Origin: MED-G105 sp039025235
GTDB lineage: Bacteria > Pseudomonadota > Alphaproteobacteria > Caulobacterales > Parvularculaceae
DNA length: 64,000 bases
Direction of reading: 5' to 3'
Assembly (NCBI GenBank): GCA_039025235.1
Contig: JBCCOS010000007.1
Coordinates: 1 to 64,000 of the forward strand
Part shown: positions 54,370 to 63,926 of the stretch, piece after piece
Layout: every line of letters starts with the position of its first letter
How positions within the stretch are numbered: the stretch's first letter is position 1
Notes under the pieces: generated by a model
Seen by the model: only the letters and a program-made list of their open reading frames with translations
Databases searched by the model: none
What the model was told of the DNA's origin: nothing
Position numbers and translations under genes: made by a program

Positions 54370-56175
54370 GTGGAGACTGTTTTGACAATGGTTTTGGTTT
54401 CGCGTCGCCTCTGTCGCTTTTTGCTTTTCGTTATTTCGGTCGCACTGGCACCGATGCAAACCGGGCTCGCAAACCAAACAGCCAATGATCGAGCAACCGC
54501 TAAAGTAGAGTCAATAAGCTTTGAACCTTCAGAGCTTTCGCAAAATGATATCGATCTCTACAAAGAGGTTTTCATGCTCCAAGCGAAAGGGCGCTGGAGC
54601 GAGGCTGACCGGCTCATTGCTAAAGTCTCTGATCGCGTCCTCCTAGGGCATGTTCAGCATCAACGGTTAATGCACCCAACCGCCTATCGCTCAAAATACG
54701 TCGAGTTAAAACGTTGGATGGCGCAATACGCTGATCACCCGCAAGCAGCGGATATCTATCGGCTTGCGCTTAAGCGTCGACCACGAAAAGCATCACCCCC
54801 CGTAAGGCCTATTCCGCGAAAATGGCGATCGGCAGAGAGTTGGTCCCTCCATCCGAACACACAAAAAGACTATGAAAAGACCGGGAAAGGTCGCTTGTCG
54901 CGTATCGAGGGCCGCGTTCGATATCTATCACGCAAAGAAGAGGCCATTCGGGCCTTAAAAGAAATTGAAGGCCATTTGAAGGCTCGGCGTATCACCATAC
55001 GGCAGTTCGATAGAATGCGTTCTTGGATTGCCGCAAGCCTTTATTATCAAGGCTATTTGAGCCGCGCAAAATCGATATCTAATGACGTAGCGAAGCGGAA
55101 TGGGGAGACCGCGGTTCTGTCCTATTGGATAGCGGGCTTGATTGCGTTCCGTGAAGGTGAGATGAGTCGCGCCCATCAATTCTTTTATAAAATGGCAAAT
55201 AATCCCTATCAGGACGATGATTTGCGAGCAGCAGCGGCTTTTTGGGCTGCGCGTTCAGCACTTTTCATTGGCGACCATGGAAATGCACAAAAGTTATTTC
55301 CAGCCCTCGAAATTGCAGCGCAACACCCCTTCACATTCTACGGTCAGCTTGCGCTTGCTCAGCTGGGTCGCGATCCAGCCTTCAATTGGACGCCGCCACA
55401 GATCGACAAACAACGCTACAGATCATTAGTGAAAAAATATCCAGCAGTAAAACGTGCTGTTGCCCTTACTCAAATCGGACGGCATGGGGATGCTGATTTA
55501 GAGTTGAGGCGGGTGAGTGGATACCTTGAAGAAAATGACGATTACGCAGCCTTAGCTGTTGCATCAGCATTAAACTTGCCGGCTGCACAATTAGACATCG
55601 CGCTGGCCGGCAATGACGAACGCTTTCATGCAGGTCTTTATCCATTGCCCACCTTTGAGCCAGCAAACGGATTTCAAGCAGATCGCGCAGTGCTGTATGG
55701 ATTAGTGCGAAAAGAATCCAAATTTCGACCTGACGCCCAAAGCCGCGCTGGCGCACGTGGCTTAATGCAGCTAATGCCTAAAACCGCTTCATACATCTCA
55801 AAGGATAAAAGACTGAAGGGACGAAAAGGACGTGACCGCCTTTTCGAACCCTCTTTCAACTTGCAAGTCGGCCAGGCGTACGTGAACTATCTTGTCAACA
55901 CGACCGACGACGGTGACTTATTTGATGTTGCAGCGGCTTATAATGGAGGGCCAGGCAATTTACGGCGGTGGAAAGAACAATTAGACATCGATGATCCCCT
56001 ACTCTTTATAGAAAGCATCCCGAACCCAGAGAGCCGCGATTTCGTCGAAAAAGTGTTGACCAATATTTGGATTTACAGAGCACGCCTTGGTCAACCTGTC
56101 CCATCGCGTGATTTAGTGGCCTCGGGAAAACTTCCACTGTATGAGGCCTTAGATAGCATGGTCGACGCCGAATAA
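54370..56175 (+). CDS. Soluble lytic murein transglycosylase
   Basis: This is a 601-residue enzyme that cleaves peptidoglycan glycan strands. A signal peptide is present (RFLLFVISVALAPMQTGLANQ). A long helical superhelix domain follows. The C-terminal SLT domain has the catalytic Glu in VRKESKFRPDAQS, then RAGARGLMQLMPKTA and AAYNGGPGNLRRW. The start may be the GTG at 54370 or the ATG at 54388. It lies 150 bases downstream of the glycosylase gene. Confidence 0.94.
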   Translation: METVLTMVLVSRRLCRFLLFVISVALAPMQTGLANQTANDRATAKVESISFEPSELSQNDIDLYKEVFMLQAKGRWSEADRLIAKVSDRVLLGHVQHQRLMHPTAYRSKYVELKRWMAQYADHPQAADIYRLALKRRPRKASPPVRPIPRKWRSAESWSLHPNTQKDYEKTGKGRLSRIEGRVRYLSRKEEAIRALKEIEGHLKARRITIRQFDRMRSWIAASLYYQGYLSRAKSISNDVAKRNGETAVLSYWIAGLIAFREGEMSRAHQFFYKMANNPYQDDDLRAAAAFWAARSALFIGDHGNAQKLFPALEIAAQHPFTFYGQLALAQLGRDPAFNWTPPQIDKQRYRSLVKKYPAVKRAVALTQIGRHGDADLELRRVSGYLEENDDYAALAVASALNLPAAQLDIALAGNDERFHAGLYPLPTFEPANGFQADRAVLYGLVRKESKFRPDAQSRAGARGLMQLMPKTASYISKDKRLKGRKGRDRLFEPSFNLQVGQAYVNYLVNTTDDGDLFDVAAAYNGGPGNLRRWKEQLDIDDPLLFIESIPNPESRDFVEKVLTNIWIYRARLGQPVPSRDLVASGKLPLYEALDSMVDAE

Positions 56176-56184
56176 ACTTTGTAG

Positions 56185-56285
56185 CATTTCAAGAGTGCTT
56201 TGCCGATCAGTGTAATCGGTTGATGGCTCCCGTCCATCAACTCGGCGAAAAAAGCTGAACAAATCAAAGACCTAGAGCCGCTTTA
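56185..56285 (-). repeat. Hairpin repeat type 2, copy at the end of tadC
   Basis: On the minus strand it starts TAAAGCGGCTCTAGGTC, where TAA is the tadC stop codon. It continues with the GTTGATGG/CCATCAAC hairpin (56219-56241) and the CCGAT-type hairpin, and ends near GCAAAGCACTCTTG. The first hairpin of the element is deleted, so TAAAGC joins GGCTCTA directly. Confidence 0.85.
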
Positions 56286-57254
56286 CGATTCCATTCCCAT
56301 CAGACTGAGTATCGCTGGTCCAAGGATAACGGCAAAAAGAACTGGTAAGAAGAAACCAATCATCGGAACCGTCAGCTTTGGTGGTAATGCAGCAGCTTTC
56401 TTCTCTGCCTCTTGCATGCGCTCTTCTCGGCTTTCGGACGCCAAAACCCTTAATGATTGCCCGAGCGGCGTTCCATATTTTTCCGACTGTATAAGTGCCG
56501 TCGTAACGGCCTTCACCGAATCTATTCCGGTCCGGTCGCCAAGGTTTTGATAAGCGGCACGTCGTTCTTGGAGATAGGAAAGTTCCGCAACCGTAAGCCC
56601 AAACTCTTCAGCGAGCTCAGGGCAACCGCTGCCCACTTCAATCCCAACCTTTTGGAGCGCAAGTTCGATAGACATCCCTGATTCAACGCAAATGAGCAAA
56701 AGGTCGAGTCCATCGGGCCATGCCAATTGAATCGATTTCTGACGTTTCTGCCGGATATTCTGAATATAAATATTGGGAAGATAGAACCCTGCGCCAAACC
56801 CAAAAAGGGTGGCCATCAACTTTCCAAAGTTATCGAGCTCGAAAGCGCCCAAGCCATAAACATAAATCCCAACGCCAATCGCTGACACAAAAGGCATCCC
56901 TATTCTTGCGGTCATAAAAATTGCAAGGGGACGTTCACCACGAAAGCCTGCTTGCATCAGCGTTTTACGAGACTCATTGGCATCAAACACCTCAAAGAGC
57001 CGAAGGCTTTCAATTATATTTTTAAGGGCACCCTGCGGCGTGTTACGCAGACTGTTGGCACGCTTACTAAAGCTTTCGCGTTGTGACTGCCTCAGTCTTT
57101 CGCGGTAATCAGCAACACTTTCCATTCGCTCCGATAAGCGATCTTTAACCAAGAAAGGCTCGATAAACGTATAAACACTGGCGATCGCCGCTAAGGCAAC
57201 GAGAAGTGCGATTTGGAATTGCCGGTCTGTGACCAAGTCTACAAAAGCATCCAT
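56283..57254 (-). CDS. tadC: Tad pilus inner-membrane protein TadC
   Basis: This is a 323-residue protein of the GspF/TadC family, with membrane segments at about residues 15-35, 115-160 and 295-320. The conserved core reads LDLLLICVESGMSIELALQKVG, EFGLTVAELSYLQERRAAYQNL and ALIQSEKYGTPLGQSLRVLA. It forms the inner-membrane platform with TadB. It is the last gene of the cpa/tad operon seen here, nine bases after tadB. Confidence 0.95.
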   Translation of the reverse strand: MDAFVDLVTDRQFQIALLVALAAIASVYTFIEPFLVKDRLSERMESVADYRERLRQSQRESFSKRANSLRNTPQGALKNIIESLRLFEVFDANESRKTLMQAGFRGERPLAIFMTARIGMPFVSAIGVGIYVYGLGAFELDNFGKLMATLFGFGAGFYLPNIYIQNIRQKRQKSIQLAWPDGLDLLLICVESGMSIELALQKVGIEVGSGCPELAEEFGLTVAELSYLQERRAAYQNLGDRTGIDSVKAVTTALIQSEKYGTPLGQSLRVLASESREERMQEAEKKAAALPPKLTVPMIGFFLPVLFAVILGPAILSLMGMES

Positions 57255-57263
57255 TAGCCCCTC

Positions 57264-58256
57264 CTAAACCTTGATCTTGGTCATGTTTCGCATAACCACA
57301 ACCCCAAGGCAGAACCAAAAGCCGGCTCCCATAAGAACCAAATTACCACTTTTGGTGATGAACAGAACATCGAGATAATCTGGCGAAGAAAGCTTAACTG
57401 CACCCATCACCAAAAATGGTAGTGCACCAATGATCATCGCAGATGCTTTAGCTTCCGCAGACAGAGCTTTGATCTTTCCATCCATCAGCTTACGCCCACG
57501 AAGAACACCTGCAAGGTTACCGAGAGCCTCAGCAAGATTACCCCCCGTCTGTTGTTGAATGAGCAAAACAATACTAAAGAAACGCACCTCTGGAAGGGGC
57601 ATGCGTTCTTGCATACGTTCAAGAGCTTGCTCAAGGGATAGACCAACTTTTATCCCCTCAGTAAGCTGATGAAACTCCTCACAGACCGGAGCCGGTGCTT
57701 CTTTTGATATAATCTTCAAACACTCATTTACAGGGAGACCCGACTTCACACCCCGGACGATCACATCGATCGCATTTGAAAATTCTTCTGTAAACTTTTT
57801 CTGTCGTCGCTTTACGGAAAACGTGATGAACCACCGAGGAAGTCCAATACCACCAATAAGGGCGAGGCCAGCAGTCACTGCAATCTTTTGACCTGAGATA
57901 AGGCCTACGAGAGCAAGTATAATGGAACAAACAACAGAACCGATGTAGAATTGGCTTGGGGTGAATGAAAGACCCGCTTGATCAAACTGTTGCTGAAGCG
58001 AATAACGCTTTTTCTTCTTCGCTGCTTTGGAGCCTTCCTCAACACGCGACAGGGCCTCGGCAACCTTTTTGCGTTTCTCTTTTTGCGCCGCTTCATTGGC
58101 TGCGGCTACCGTGGCGCGACCAGCATTATTGCGGGTTTCAAGTGATGCAACGCGCTTCTTAGATTTTTCCGATTGGGTTGGCGACAGTAAAACAGCCGCA
58201 ACAGCCCCAATACAGATGAGAGCGAGAACTCCAACAATGATCGTTTGTTGATCCAT
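57264..58256 (-). CDS. tadB: Tad pilus inner-membrane protein TadB
   Basis: This is a 330-residue GspF-family platform protein. It has an N-terminal membrane segment (IIVGVLALICIGAVAAVLL), a basic coiled linker, then the core with AIDVIVRGVKSGLPVNECLK, ALERMQERMPLPEVRFFSIVL and QQTGGNLAEALGNLAGVLR, and C-terminal membrane segments. It lies 12 bases after cpaF. Confidence 0.95.
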   Translation of the reverse strand: MDQQTIIVGVLALICIGAVAAVLLSPTQSEKSKKRVASLETRNNAGRATVAAANEAAQKEKRKKVAEALSRVEEGSKAAKKKKRYSLQQQFDQAGLSFTPSQFYIGSVVCSIILALVGLISGQKIAVTAGLALIGGIGLPRWFITFSVKRRQKKFTEEFSNAIDVIVRGVKSGLPVNECLKIISKEAPAPVCEEFHQLTEGIKVGLSLEQALERMQERMPLPEVRFFSIVLLIQQQTGGNLAEALGNLAGVLRGRKLMDGKIKALSAEAKASAMIIGALPFLVMGAVKLSSPDYLDVLFITKSGNLVLMGAGFWFCLGVVVMRNMTKIKV

Positions 58257-58268
58257 GAGCGACCCCGC

Positions 58269-59735
58269 CTATTCAGCCGCCTCATCAAGTGCTTCAGCTA
58301 AGTCCTGATCGCGCCCATAATACCTGGCTCGATCCCAGAAAGCCGGCCTCGCGATCCCCGTTGACTTATGGCGCCCGATGAGTTTGCCGTCGGCGTCTTC
58401 GCCGGTCATATCGTAAATAAATAAGTCTTGCGTTATGATGGTTTCACCTTCCGTCCCTAGCACTTCGGTAATGTGTGTAATCCGACGCGAACCATCACGC
58501 AGTCGTGCTGCTTGAATGATAATATCGATTGACCCAACAATCATTTCACGGATTGTTTTGGATGGAAGATTGTACCCACCCATCGTAATCATCGACTCGA
58601 CGCGCTGTAACGCCTCTCGAGGTGAGTTGGCGTGTAACGTGCCCATTGACCCATCGTGGCCTGTATTCATAGCTTGCAAAAGGTCAAATGCTTCAGGGCC
58701 CCTAACCTCACCCACAATGATACGCTCCGGACGCATACGAAGACAGTTTTTAACAAGGTCACGCATCGTCACCTCACCCTGCCCTTCCAGATTGGGCGGA
58801 CGTGTTTCGAGACGAACCACATGGGGTTGCTGTAACTGAAGCTCGGCAGCGTCTTCACATGTGATAACACGCTCATCATGCTCAATGAAGCCGGTCATAC
58901 AATTGAGAAGCGTGGTCTTACCCGAACCCGTACCGCCAGAAATCAACGTGTTGATCCGACAGGCACCAACAATTTCAAGTACTTTGGCGCCTTCTGGAGA
59001 AATTGAGGCGAAACTGACGAGGTCATCCATCGTCAGCTTGTCTTTTTTAAACTTCCGAATTGTAAGAGCCGCACCGTCAATCGAAAGAGGGGGGGCAATA
59101 ACGTTTACACGAGAGCCATCAGGCAAACGCGCATCACAAATGGGGCTTGCTTCATCAACACGCCGACCAACCTGACTAACAATCCGCTGACAGATGTTCA
59201 TCAGCTGGGCATTATCGCGAAACCGAACATTTGTAAGTTGAATTTTGCCGCCTACTTCGATGAAGACGCGGTTTGCCCCATTCACCATAATATCAGCGAT
59301 ATCATCGCGGGCTAGGAGCGGTTCAAGAGGACCATATCCCAGCACATCATTACAGATGTCTTGTAACAGTGACTCCTGTTCAGCGATGGACATCTGAACG
59401 TTTTTAATCGTGATAATTTCATTAATAATGTCACGTATCTCTTCGGCGGCGGCGTCGGTATCGAGTTGCGCCAATTGAGATAAATCAATCGTATCGATCA
59501 ATGCATTGAATATCACCGATTTCGTATTGAAGTATTCATCCGATCGCCCACCAATTTCCATAGGTTCGCCATCAGCTGCGTGTGGTGGCTGTTCCGGAGG
59601 GGGGGCAGGCTTTGCTGTTCGTGGCTCGGCTTGTGCTGGTTTCGGTTTACTAGATTTTGCCTTCGGCGCAGGCTTCGGTTTTTCCGCAGCCGGCCTCGTT
59701 GAGGTTTCATCTGATCGACGTCCAAAACTTCCCAT
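58269..59735 (-). CDS. cpaF: Tad pilus assembly ATPase CpaF (TadA)
   Basis: This 488-residue secretion ATPase powers Tad pilus assembly. Walker A is LISGGTGSGKTTLLN; other motifs are ITCEDAAELQLQQPHVVRLE, MRPERIIVGEVRGPEAFDLLQAMNTGH and MGTLHANSPREAL. The first 60 residues are a Pro/Lys/Ala-rich disordered tail, longer than needed for the domain. It starts three bases after cpaE ends. Confidence 0.97.
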   Translation of the reverse strand: MGSFGRRSDETSTRPAAEKPKPAPKAKSSKPKPAQAEPRTAKPAPPPEQPPHAADGEPMEIGGRSDEYFNTKSVIFNALIDTIDLSQLAQLDTDAAAEEIRDIINEIITIKNVQMSIAEQESLLQDICNDVLGYGPLEPLLARDDIADIMVNGANRVFIEVGGKIQLTNVRFRDNAQLMNICQRIVSQVGRRVDEASPICDARLPDGSRVNVIAPPLSIDGAALTIRKFKKDKLTMDDLVSFASISPEGAKVLEIVGACRINTLISGGTGSGKTTLLNCMTGFIEHDERVITCEDAAELQLQQPHVVRLETRPPNLEGQGEVTMRDLVKNCLRMRPERIIVGEVRGPEAFDLLQAMNTGHDGSMGTLHANSPREALQRVESMITMGGYNLPSKTIREMIVGSIDIIIQAARLRDGSRRITHITEVLGTEGETIITQDLFIYDMTGEDADGKLIGRHKSTGIARPAFWDRARYYGRDQDLAEALDEAAE

Positions 59736-59738
59736 GGA

Positions 59739-61502
59739 TTACTTCCTGAAGAATTTCATGATATCGAAACTATTTTTGTTCGATAGCGTTTGACGTCTAC
59801 CCAGCAGATGTTCCGACAACGCGATTAGGCTTTGAGCTGTTTTGGTTTTTTCACCAACTTCAATAATTGGTGCAGCATTTGTTGCCGCCGTATGGAAAAG
59901 CTGTGGCTCCCAACCAAAGACTTCTGATGGCTCTAGCCCGACATGCTCGGTATATTGGTCCGGCTGAACTGATGAAGTTTTAGCATCAAACTGGTTAACG
60001 ATAAGCGTTGGTTCAGAATCGTTGGGCCGCGCAGAGGAAATGACATCGATCAGGTTCTTTGTGTTCCTAAAAGCAGCGAGATCTGGTGTCGTGGTAATAA
60101 CAATCTCATCAGCGGTTTGAAGAATTCTCTTTGACCAATTCGTCCACAAGTGGGGTACATCAATGACAATTGTTGGTGCGGCACCCCGCACGACATCAAC
60201 AACTGTTTCGAATGCCTGATCATCCAGATCATAATCACGGTCCAGAAGGTTGGGCGCCGTAAATAGGCTCAAACGATCAGTATGCTTTTGAAGTAATCGG
60301 TCAAGGAGGACATCATCAAGGCGCTCAGGAGAGGCCAATGCTTCAAGTAGACCAGATGTCGGATCCTGCTCGAAGTCCAAACTTGCCGTTCCAAATGGTA
60401 AGTCAAGATCGAGGATAACCGTATCACTCTCAAGGAGTTCAGCGGCACACCAGGCAACATTGTGGGCAATGGTTGACGAACCAACACCGCCGCGCGCACC
60501 AACAAATGCTAACGTTTTTCCTATTGGCGGTGCGGATGGATCAACGTAAAGGGATGCAATTGACTTGATAATTTGAAGCGGTGTTTTCGGATTAACGACA
60601 TAATCACTAATCCCTTCACGGATGAGGGCACGGTAAAGCGCAATATCATTGACCCGCCCAACAATAATAACTTTTGTAGAAGGGTCGCAAACCTCAGCAA
60701 GGCCCGATAATTTTTCGAGAAGCTCCTCACCACGTCCCGCCGCTTCCAAAATAATGAGATTTGGCGTTGAAGCAGTCTGAAAATGATCGACGGCTTTCGT
60801 TACCCCGCCCATATGCATTGTCAAATGCGTTTTTGCTAAACGACGGTCGATCGCCGCTTGCTCTAACAGTGCGGTTGTTTCAGGGGTTTCACAGAAAGCA
60901 TGAATTGAAATTCGAGGAACAGGGAGATAACTGTCTTCCGCGGCATACGCCTCGATCTCCGCATTCTCTCCATAGTCGCCGAGCTCCTCGCCAACCATTG
61001 TTGTAGTGTTGTCAGAGGCCATCACGCCGTCATTTTCAGACCGTGGTGAAACGCGGGGAGCGTCGTCGAGTTCATCTTTATTGGCCGCAACGTCATCAGA
61101 TCCATAACGCGTTGGTTCAGTCGTGCGGCGGTTTTGGATTGTTGACTTTGATACCGTCTGGAGCGGTGACGCATGATCAGTAATAATCCCACCGAATTCA
61201 TCCGTATCTATATTTTCTTCCAAAAGAGATTCATCTAACAAATCTTCGTCAAGAAAGTCCTCGCCAAAATCCTCTTCACTCAGTGCGGCCAATTCCTCGT
61301 CGGATAACTCCTCACCGAGCCATGAGTCATTAGGAAGCGTTTGATCTGCGTGGGCGGGCAAGTCTTCAGAGAAATCAGGCGCAAATTCCGCTGCACCAGT
61401 AGCAGGCAAGGGGCCACCATCTGCCCCTAACGACGCTGCGGCATCGGCAGATCCGATATCATCTTCCTGAACATTCACACTGCTTTTAGAAGCGTTGGCC
61501 AT
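59739..61502 (-). CDS. cpaE: Tad pilus localisation protein CpaE
   Basis: This is a 587-residue MinD/ParA-like protein thought to direct the pilus machine in the cell. A receiver-like domain spans about 198-320. The ATPase domain has the CpaE-type Walker A FVGARGGVGSSTIAHNVAW (335 on), and VILDLDLPFGTASLDFEQDP. The first 190 residues are strongly acidic and low-complexity (for example LSEEDFGEDFLDEDLLDES), much longer than in most CpaE proteins of about 400-450 residues. Confidence 0.93.
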   Translation of the reverse strand: MANASKSSVNVQEDDIGSADAAASLGADGGPLPATGAAEFAPDFSEDLPAHADQTLPNDSWLGEELSDEELAALSEEDFGEDFLDEDLLDESLLEENIDTDEFGGIITDHASPLQTVSKSTIQNRRTTEPTRYGSDDVAANKDELDDAPRVSPRSENDGVMASDNTTTMVGEELGDYGENAEIEAYAAEDSYLPVPRISIHAFCETPETTALLEQAAIDRRLAKTHLTMHMGGVTKAVDHFQTASTPNLIILEAAGRGEELLEKLSGLAEVCDPSTKVIIVGRVNDIALYRALIREGISDYVVNPKTPLQIIKSIASLYVDPSAPPIGKTLAFVGARGGVGSSTIAHNVAWCAAELLESDTVILDLDLPFGTASLDFEQDPTSGLLEALASPERLDDVLLDRLLQKHTDRLSLFTAPNLLDRDYDLDDQAFETVVDVVRGAAPTIVIDVPHLWTNWSKRILQTADEIVITTTPDLAAFRNTKNLIDVISSARPNDSEPTLIVNQFDAKTSSVQPDQYTEHVGLEPSEVFGWEPQLFHTAATNAAPIIEVGEKTKTAQSLIALSEHLLGRRQTLSNKNSFDIMKFFRK

Positions 61503-61567
61503 CTTTTTCTCCCTAACCTCTCAAACGCACATATCCACTGTTTGTAAGAGAAGCGATCTTTCTAATC

Positions 61568-62230
61568 CTAGTTGGAAACTTCCACTTCGATTTCGCTATC
61601 GGTTTCCGAAGATGGCGCCATACCTTCACGAAACGCCTGAACACCTCTGATGCGGAACTCTGCATCCGGCGGCGACCCATTAGCGGCACGCACAAGATCT
61701 AGTGGGTCTGATATCATTGCAGCTAAATTGCTTTGCGAGGCACAGCCAAAGTTTGGAGAACGTAAATTCTTTCGATCTCTATCTTTTAAGCCTTTCCAAA
61801 CGCCGCACGCGCTTGGTGTCGCTACATAGTGCGTATAGGAAAGAATGACAGCATTCGCTCCCTCTTGGGTGGCAACAAACTCGCTATCTAGCATCGCACT
61901 CTTTGCGACGCCGGCATCATAAAGAAGTTTTTTTGCTTCGACGACAACACCAGAACCGGTCCGATCAGAAGGCGTACTAAAAGTGATCGGGCCATGGCCC
62001 TTAATGAGGTAGGACTGACCAAAGGCCCGCAGGCGCGCTGTGTCCAATGAGGATATACCAAACTCAGCGTCAGAGGGATCCAAGGTGAGTGTTACAACCT
62101 GTGAATCAACAGCGATCGGATGCTCTTCCTGGATCGTCAACGCCTGATCTGGCCCATTTGTGACTGAGCTGCATGCTGATAATATAAACATGGTCGCGCC
62201 AAACAAAGCTGTGTTCCTGGCTCTTGACAT
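61568..62230 (-). CDS. cpaD: Tad pilus lipoprotein CpaD
   Basis: This is a 220-residue lipoprotein from the ATG at 62230, which has AAGGTG nine bases upstream. The longer frame to 62311 would overlap cpaC. The lipobox is FILSAC. The conserved CpaD features are LRAFGQSYLIKGHGPITFSTPS and the C-terminal NFGCASQSNLAAMISDPLDLVRA. It supports the outer-membrane secretin CpaC. Confidence 0.92.
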   Translation of the reverse strand: MSRARNTALFGATMFILSACSSVTNGPDQALTIQEEHPIAVDSQVVTLTLDPSDAEFGISSLDTARLRAFGQSYLIKGHGPITFSTPSDRTGSGVVVEAKKLLYDAGVAKSAMLDSEFVATQEGANAVILSYTHYVATPSACGVWKGLKDRDRKNLRSPNFGCASQSNLAAMISDPLDLVRAANGSPPDAEFRIRGVQAFREGMAPSSETDSEIEVEVSN

Positions 62231-62243
62231 GATATTTTTCACC

Positions 62244-63926
62244 TTAATCCAGAATAAAACCAATCGGACCTTCAAGGGCTTTCTCTTCCACCCCTTGACC
62301 GGCCAGGCCATATGTCGAAGTCATTTTCCCAAGAAGGATTGCTTCTGCGTCTGTCGTTGAAACAAACCCTTTTGACGGATCTGTAAGAGCATTTGCGTCG
62401 GTCGGCTTCACAATGAAAGGGGTCGCGATGATCACAAGCTCTGTTTCAGAATTTTGATAATCACGACTACGGAATAGCTGGCCGAGCAGCGGCACATCCT
62501 TCAGTGCAGGGATACCAGTGACGGTCTCACGCATATTTTCCTGGAGAAGACCGGCCATCACCAAGCTCCCTCCGGACGGCAATTCAACGGTCGTTTTCGC
62601 GCGACGAACGGTGAAGGCTGGTATATTTAAACCCGTGCTGGTACTGACAGTTGGCGCGGTACCTTGTGGCCTTGGCGCAGGCGCTCCAAGCAAACCTGCA
62701 CCTGGAACTTCACCGGCAGCGATTGATGTGAGGTTAATCACCGTATCTTCGATGCCGTCTCCATCGGTGTCCGTCAGACGAATATCATCGGGTGGCGGCG
62801 GCGAACCCGGAATAGTGACTGAGGAACCAGAAAGAGCGAAGTTATCTTCAGTGGTTATTTCACTGACTTCAGTTGATACCTTTAGATTGATATTCCCCTT
62901 GTCCAACACTAACGGTGTAAACCCAAGGCCAATACCGAATTGCTTGAATTCAAGGGTGACGACATTATCAATTTGAGCGACGGGGATCGGAAATTCACCC
63001 CCGGCGAGGAAATTTGCCGACTCACCAGAAACAGCCGTCAGCGTCGGTTCGGCTAAGGTTTTCAAAACGCCGATCCGTTCAAGGGCCTGAAACGTTGCGC
63101 CTATATTTGACCCATTTGAGCCAATGTCCTGTAGGAATTCCAGGGTAGCGCCCGATGCAACAGCGCCCGCCGTTGTCGTCGAGGCGGCAGCATTAATCGC
63201 AGCGTTCGATAATGCCGCAATCCCGTTAACGTCAAATCCAAGTTGCTTGACAATCGAACGCTGCATTTCAACAACGCGCACACGGAGCATGACTTGTTCA
63301 CGCTGCCTTACCGATACAAGGGAGATAACATTCTCCGGCGATCCTACAAATCGCCCAGCAATGTCTGATGCATTTGCGGCTTCAACACTTGATTTAACCG
63401 ATCCACGAAGAATAATGTGATCGTTTACCGCTTCAGCCGTAATACGACTATTCGGCATCAGCCGTGCTAATAACTCTGTAAGCGCATCAACGTCTCTTTC
63501 AACCCGAATTTCCAGATTGAGAATTTGGTTGCCACTCTTATCAAAAAAGAAGGCGTTCGCTTGACCAACCTGTAGGCCGAGCAAATAAACGCGTTGAGGT
63601 GAGCGAACCACCGCATCGACAACACTCGGTTGGGAAACCAAGACGTCAACAGCAGCGCGCGGTAATTGAACAATCGCTGCCTTATCAACGGGCAAAATAA
63701 TGCTTTTGGAAACGCTACTGTCGCCACCTAAATCAATCGTTGCAGATCTCTGAGCAGAAGCTGAGGTCGTAGAAACAATCGTAACGATCGCGACAGCGAT
63801 ACATCCAAACACTGCAGCGGCATTTTGGTTCATGAAACCAAGAGCAACCCTTGAAAATTTCTTCTTCACTTTCTTCCCCTGGCATCGTGCCTGATAACGG
63901 TTCTTTCCGCGCTTAAATTCGCCCAT
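62244..63926 (-). CDS. cpaC: Tad pilus outer-membrane secretin CpaC
   Basis: This is a 560-residue secretin, 13 bases upstream of cpaD. The N-terminal domain has KSIILPVDKAAIVQLPRAAV and a BON-like DHIILRGSVKS. The secretin core has LKTLAEPTLTAVSGESANFL, AGGEFPIP, GIGLGFTPLV and KTTVELPSGGSLVMAGLLQ. Residues about 366-432 are an unusual insertion with a DTDGDGIED loop. The start is either the ATG at 63926 (GAGGG upstream) or the one at 63833, which begins a cleaner signal peptide. Confidence 0.95.
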   Translation of the reverse strand: MGEFKRGKNRYQARCQGKKVKKKFSRVALGFMNQNAAAVFGCIAVAIVTIVSTTSASAQRSATIDLGGDSSVSKSIILPVDKAAIVQLPRAAVDVLVSQPSVVDAVVRSPQRVYLLGLQVGQANAFFFDKSGNQILNLEIRVERDVDALTELLARLMPNSRITAEAVNDHIILRGSVKSSVEAANASDIAGRFVGSPENVISLVSVRQREQVMLRVRVVEMQRSIVKQLGFDVNGIAALSNAAINAAASTTTAGAVASGATLEFLQDIGSNGSNIGATFQALERIGVLKTLAEPTLTAVSGESANFLAGGEFPIPVAQIDNVVTLEFKQFGIGLGFTPLVLDKGNINLKVSTEVSEITTEDNFALSGSSVTIPGSPPPPDDIRLTDTDGDGIEDTVINLTSIAAGEVPGAGLLGAPAPRPQGTAPTVSTSTGLNIPAFTVRRAKTTVELPSGGSLVMAGLLQENMRETVTGIPALKDVPLLGQLFRSRDYQNSETELVIIATPFIVKPTDANALTDPSKGFVSTTDAEAILLGKMTSTYGLAGQGVEEKALEGPIGFILD

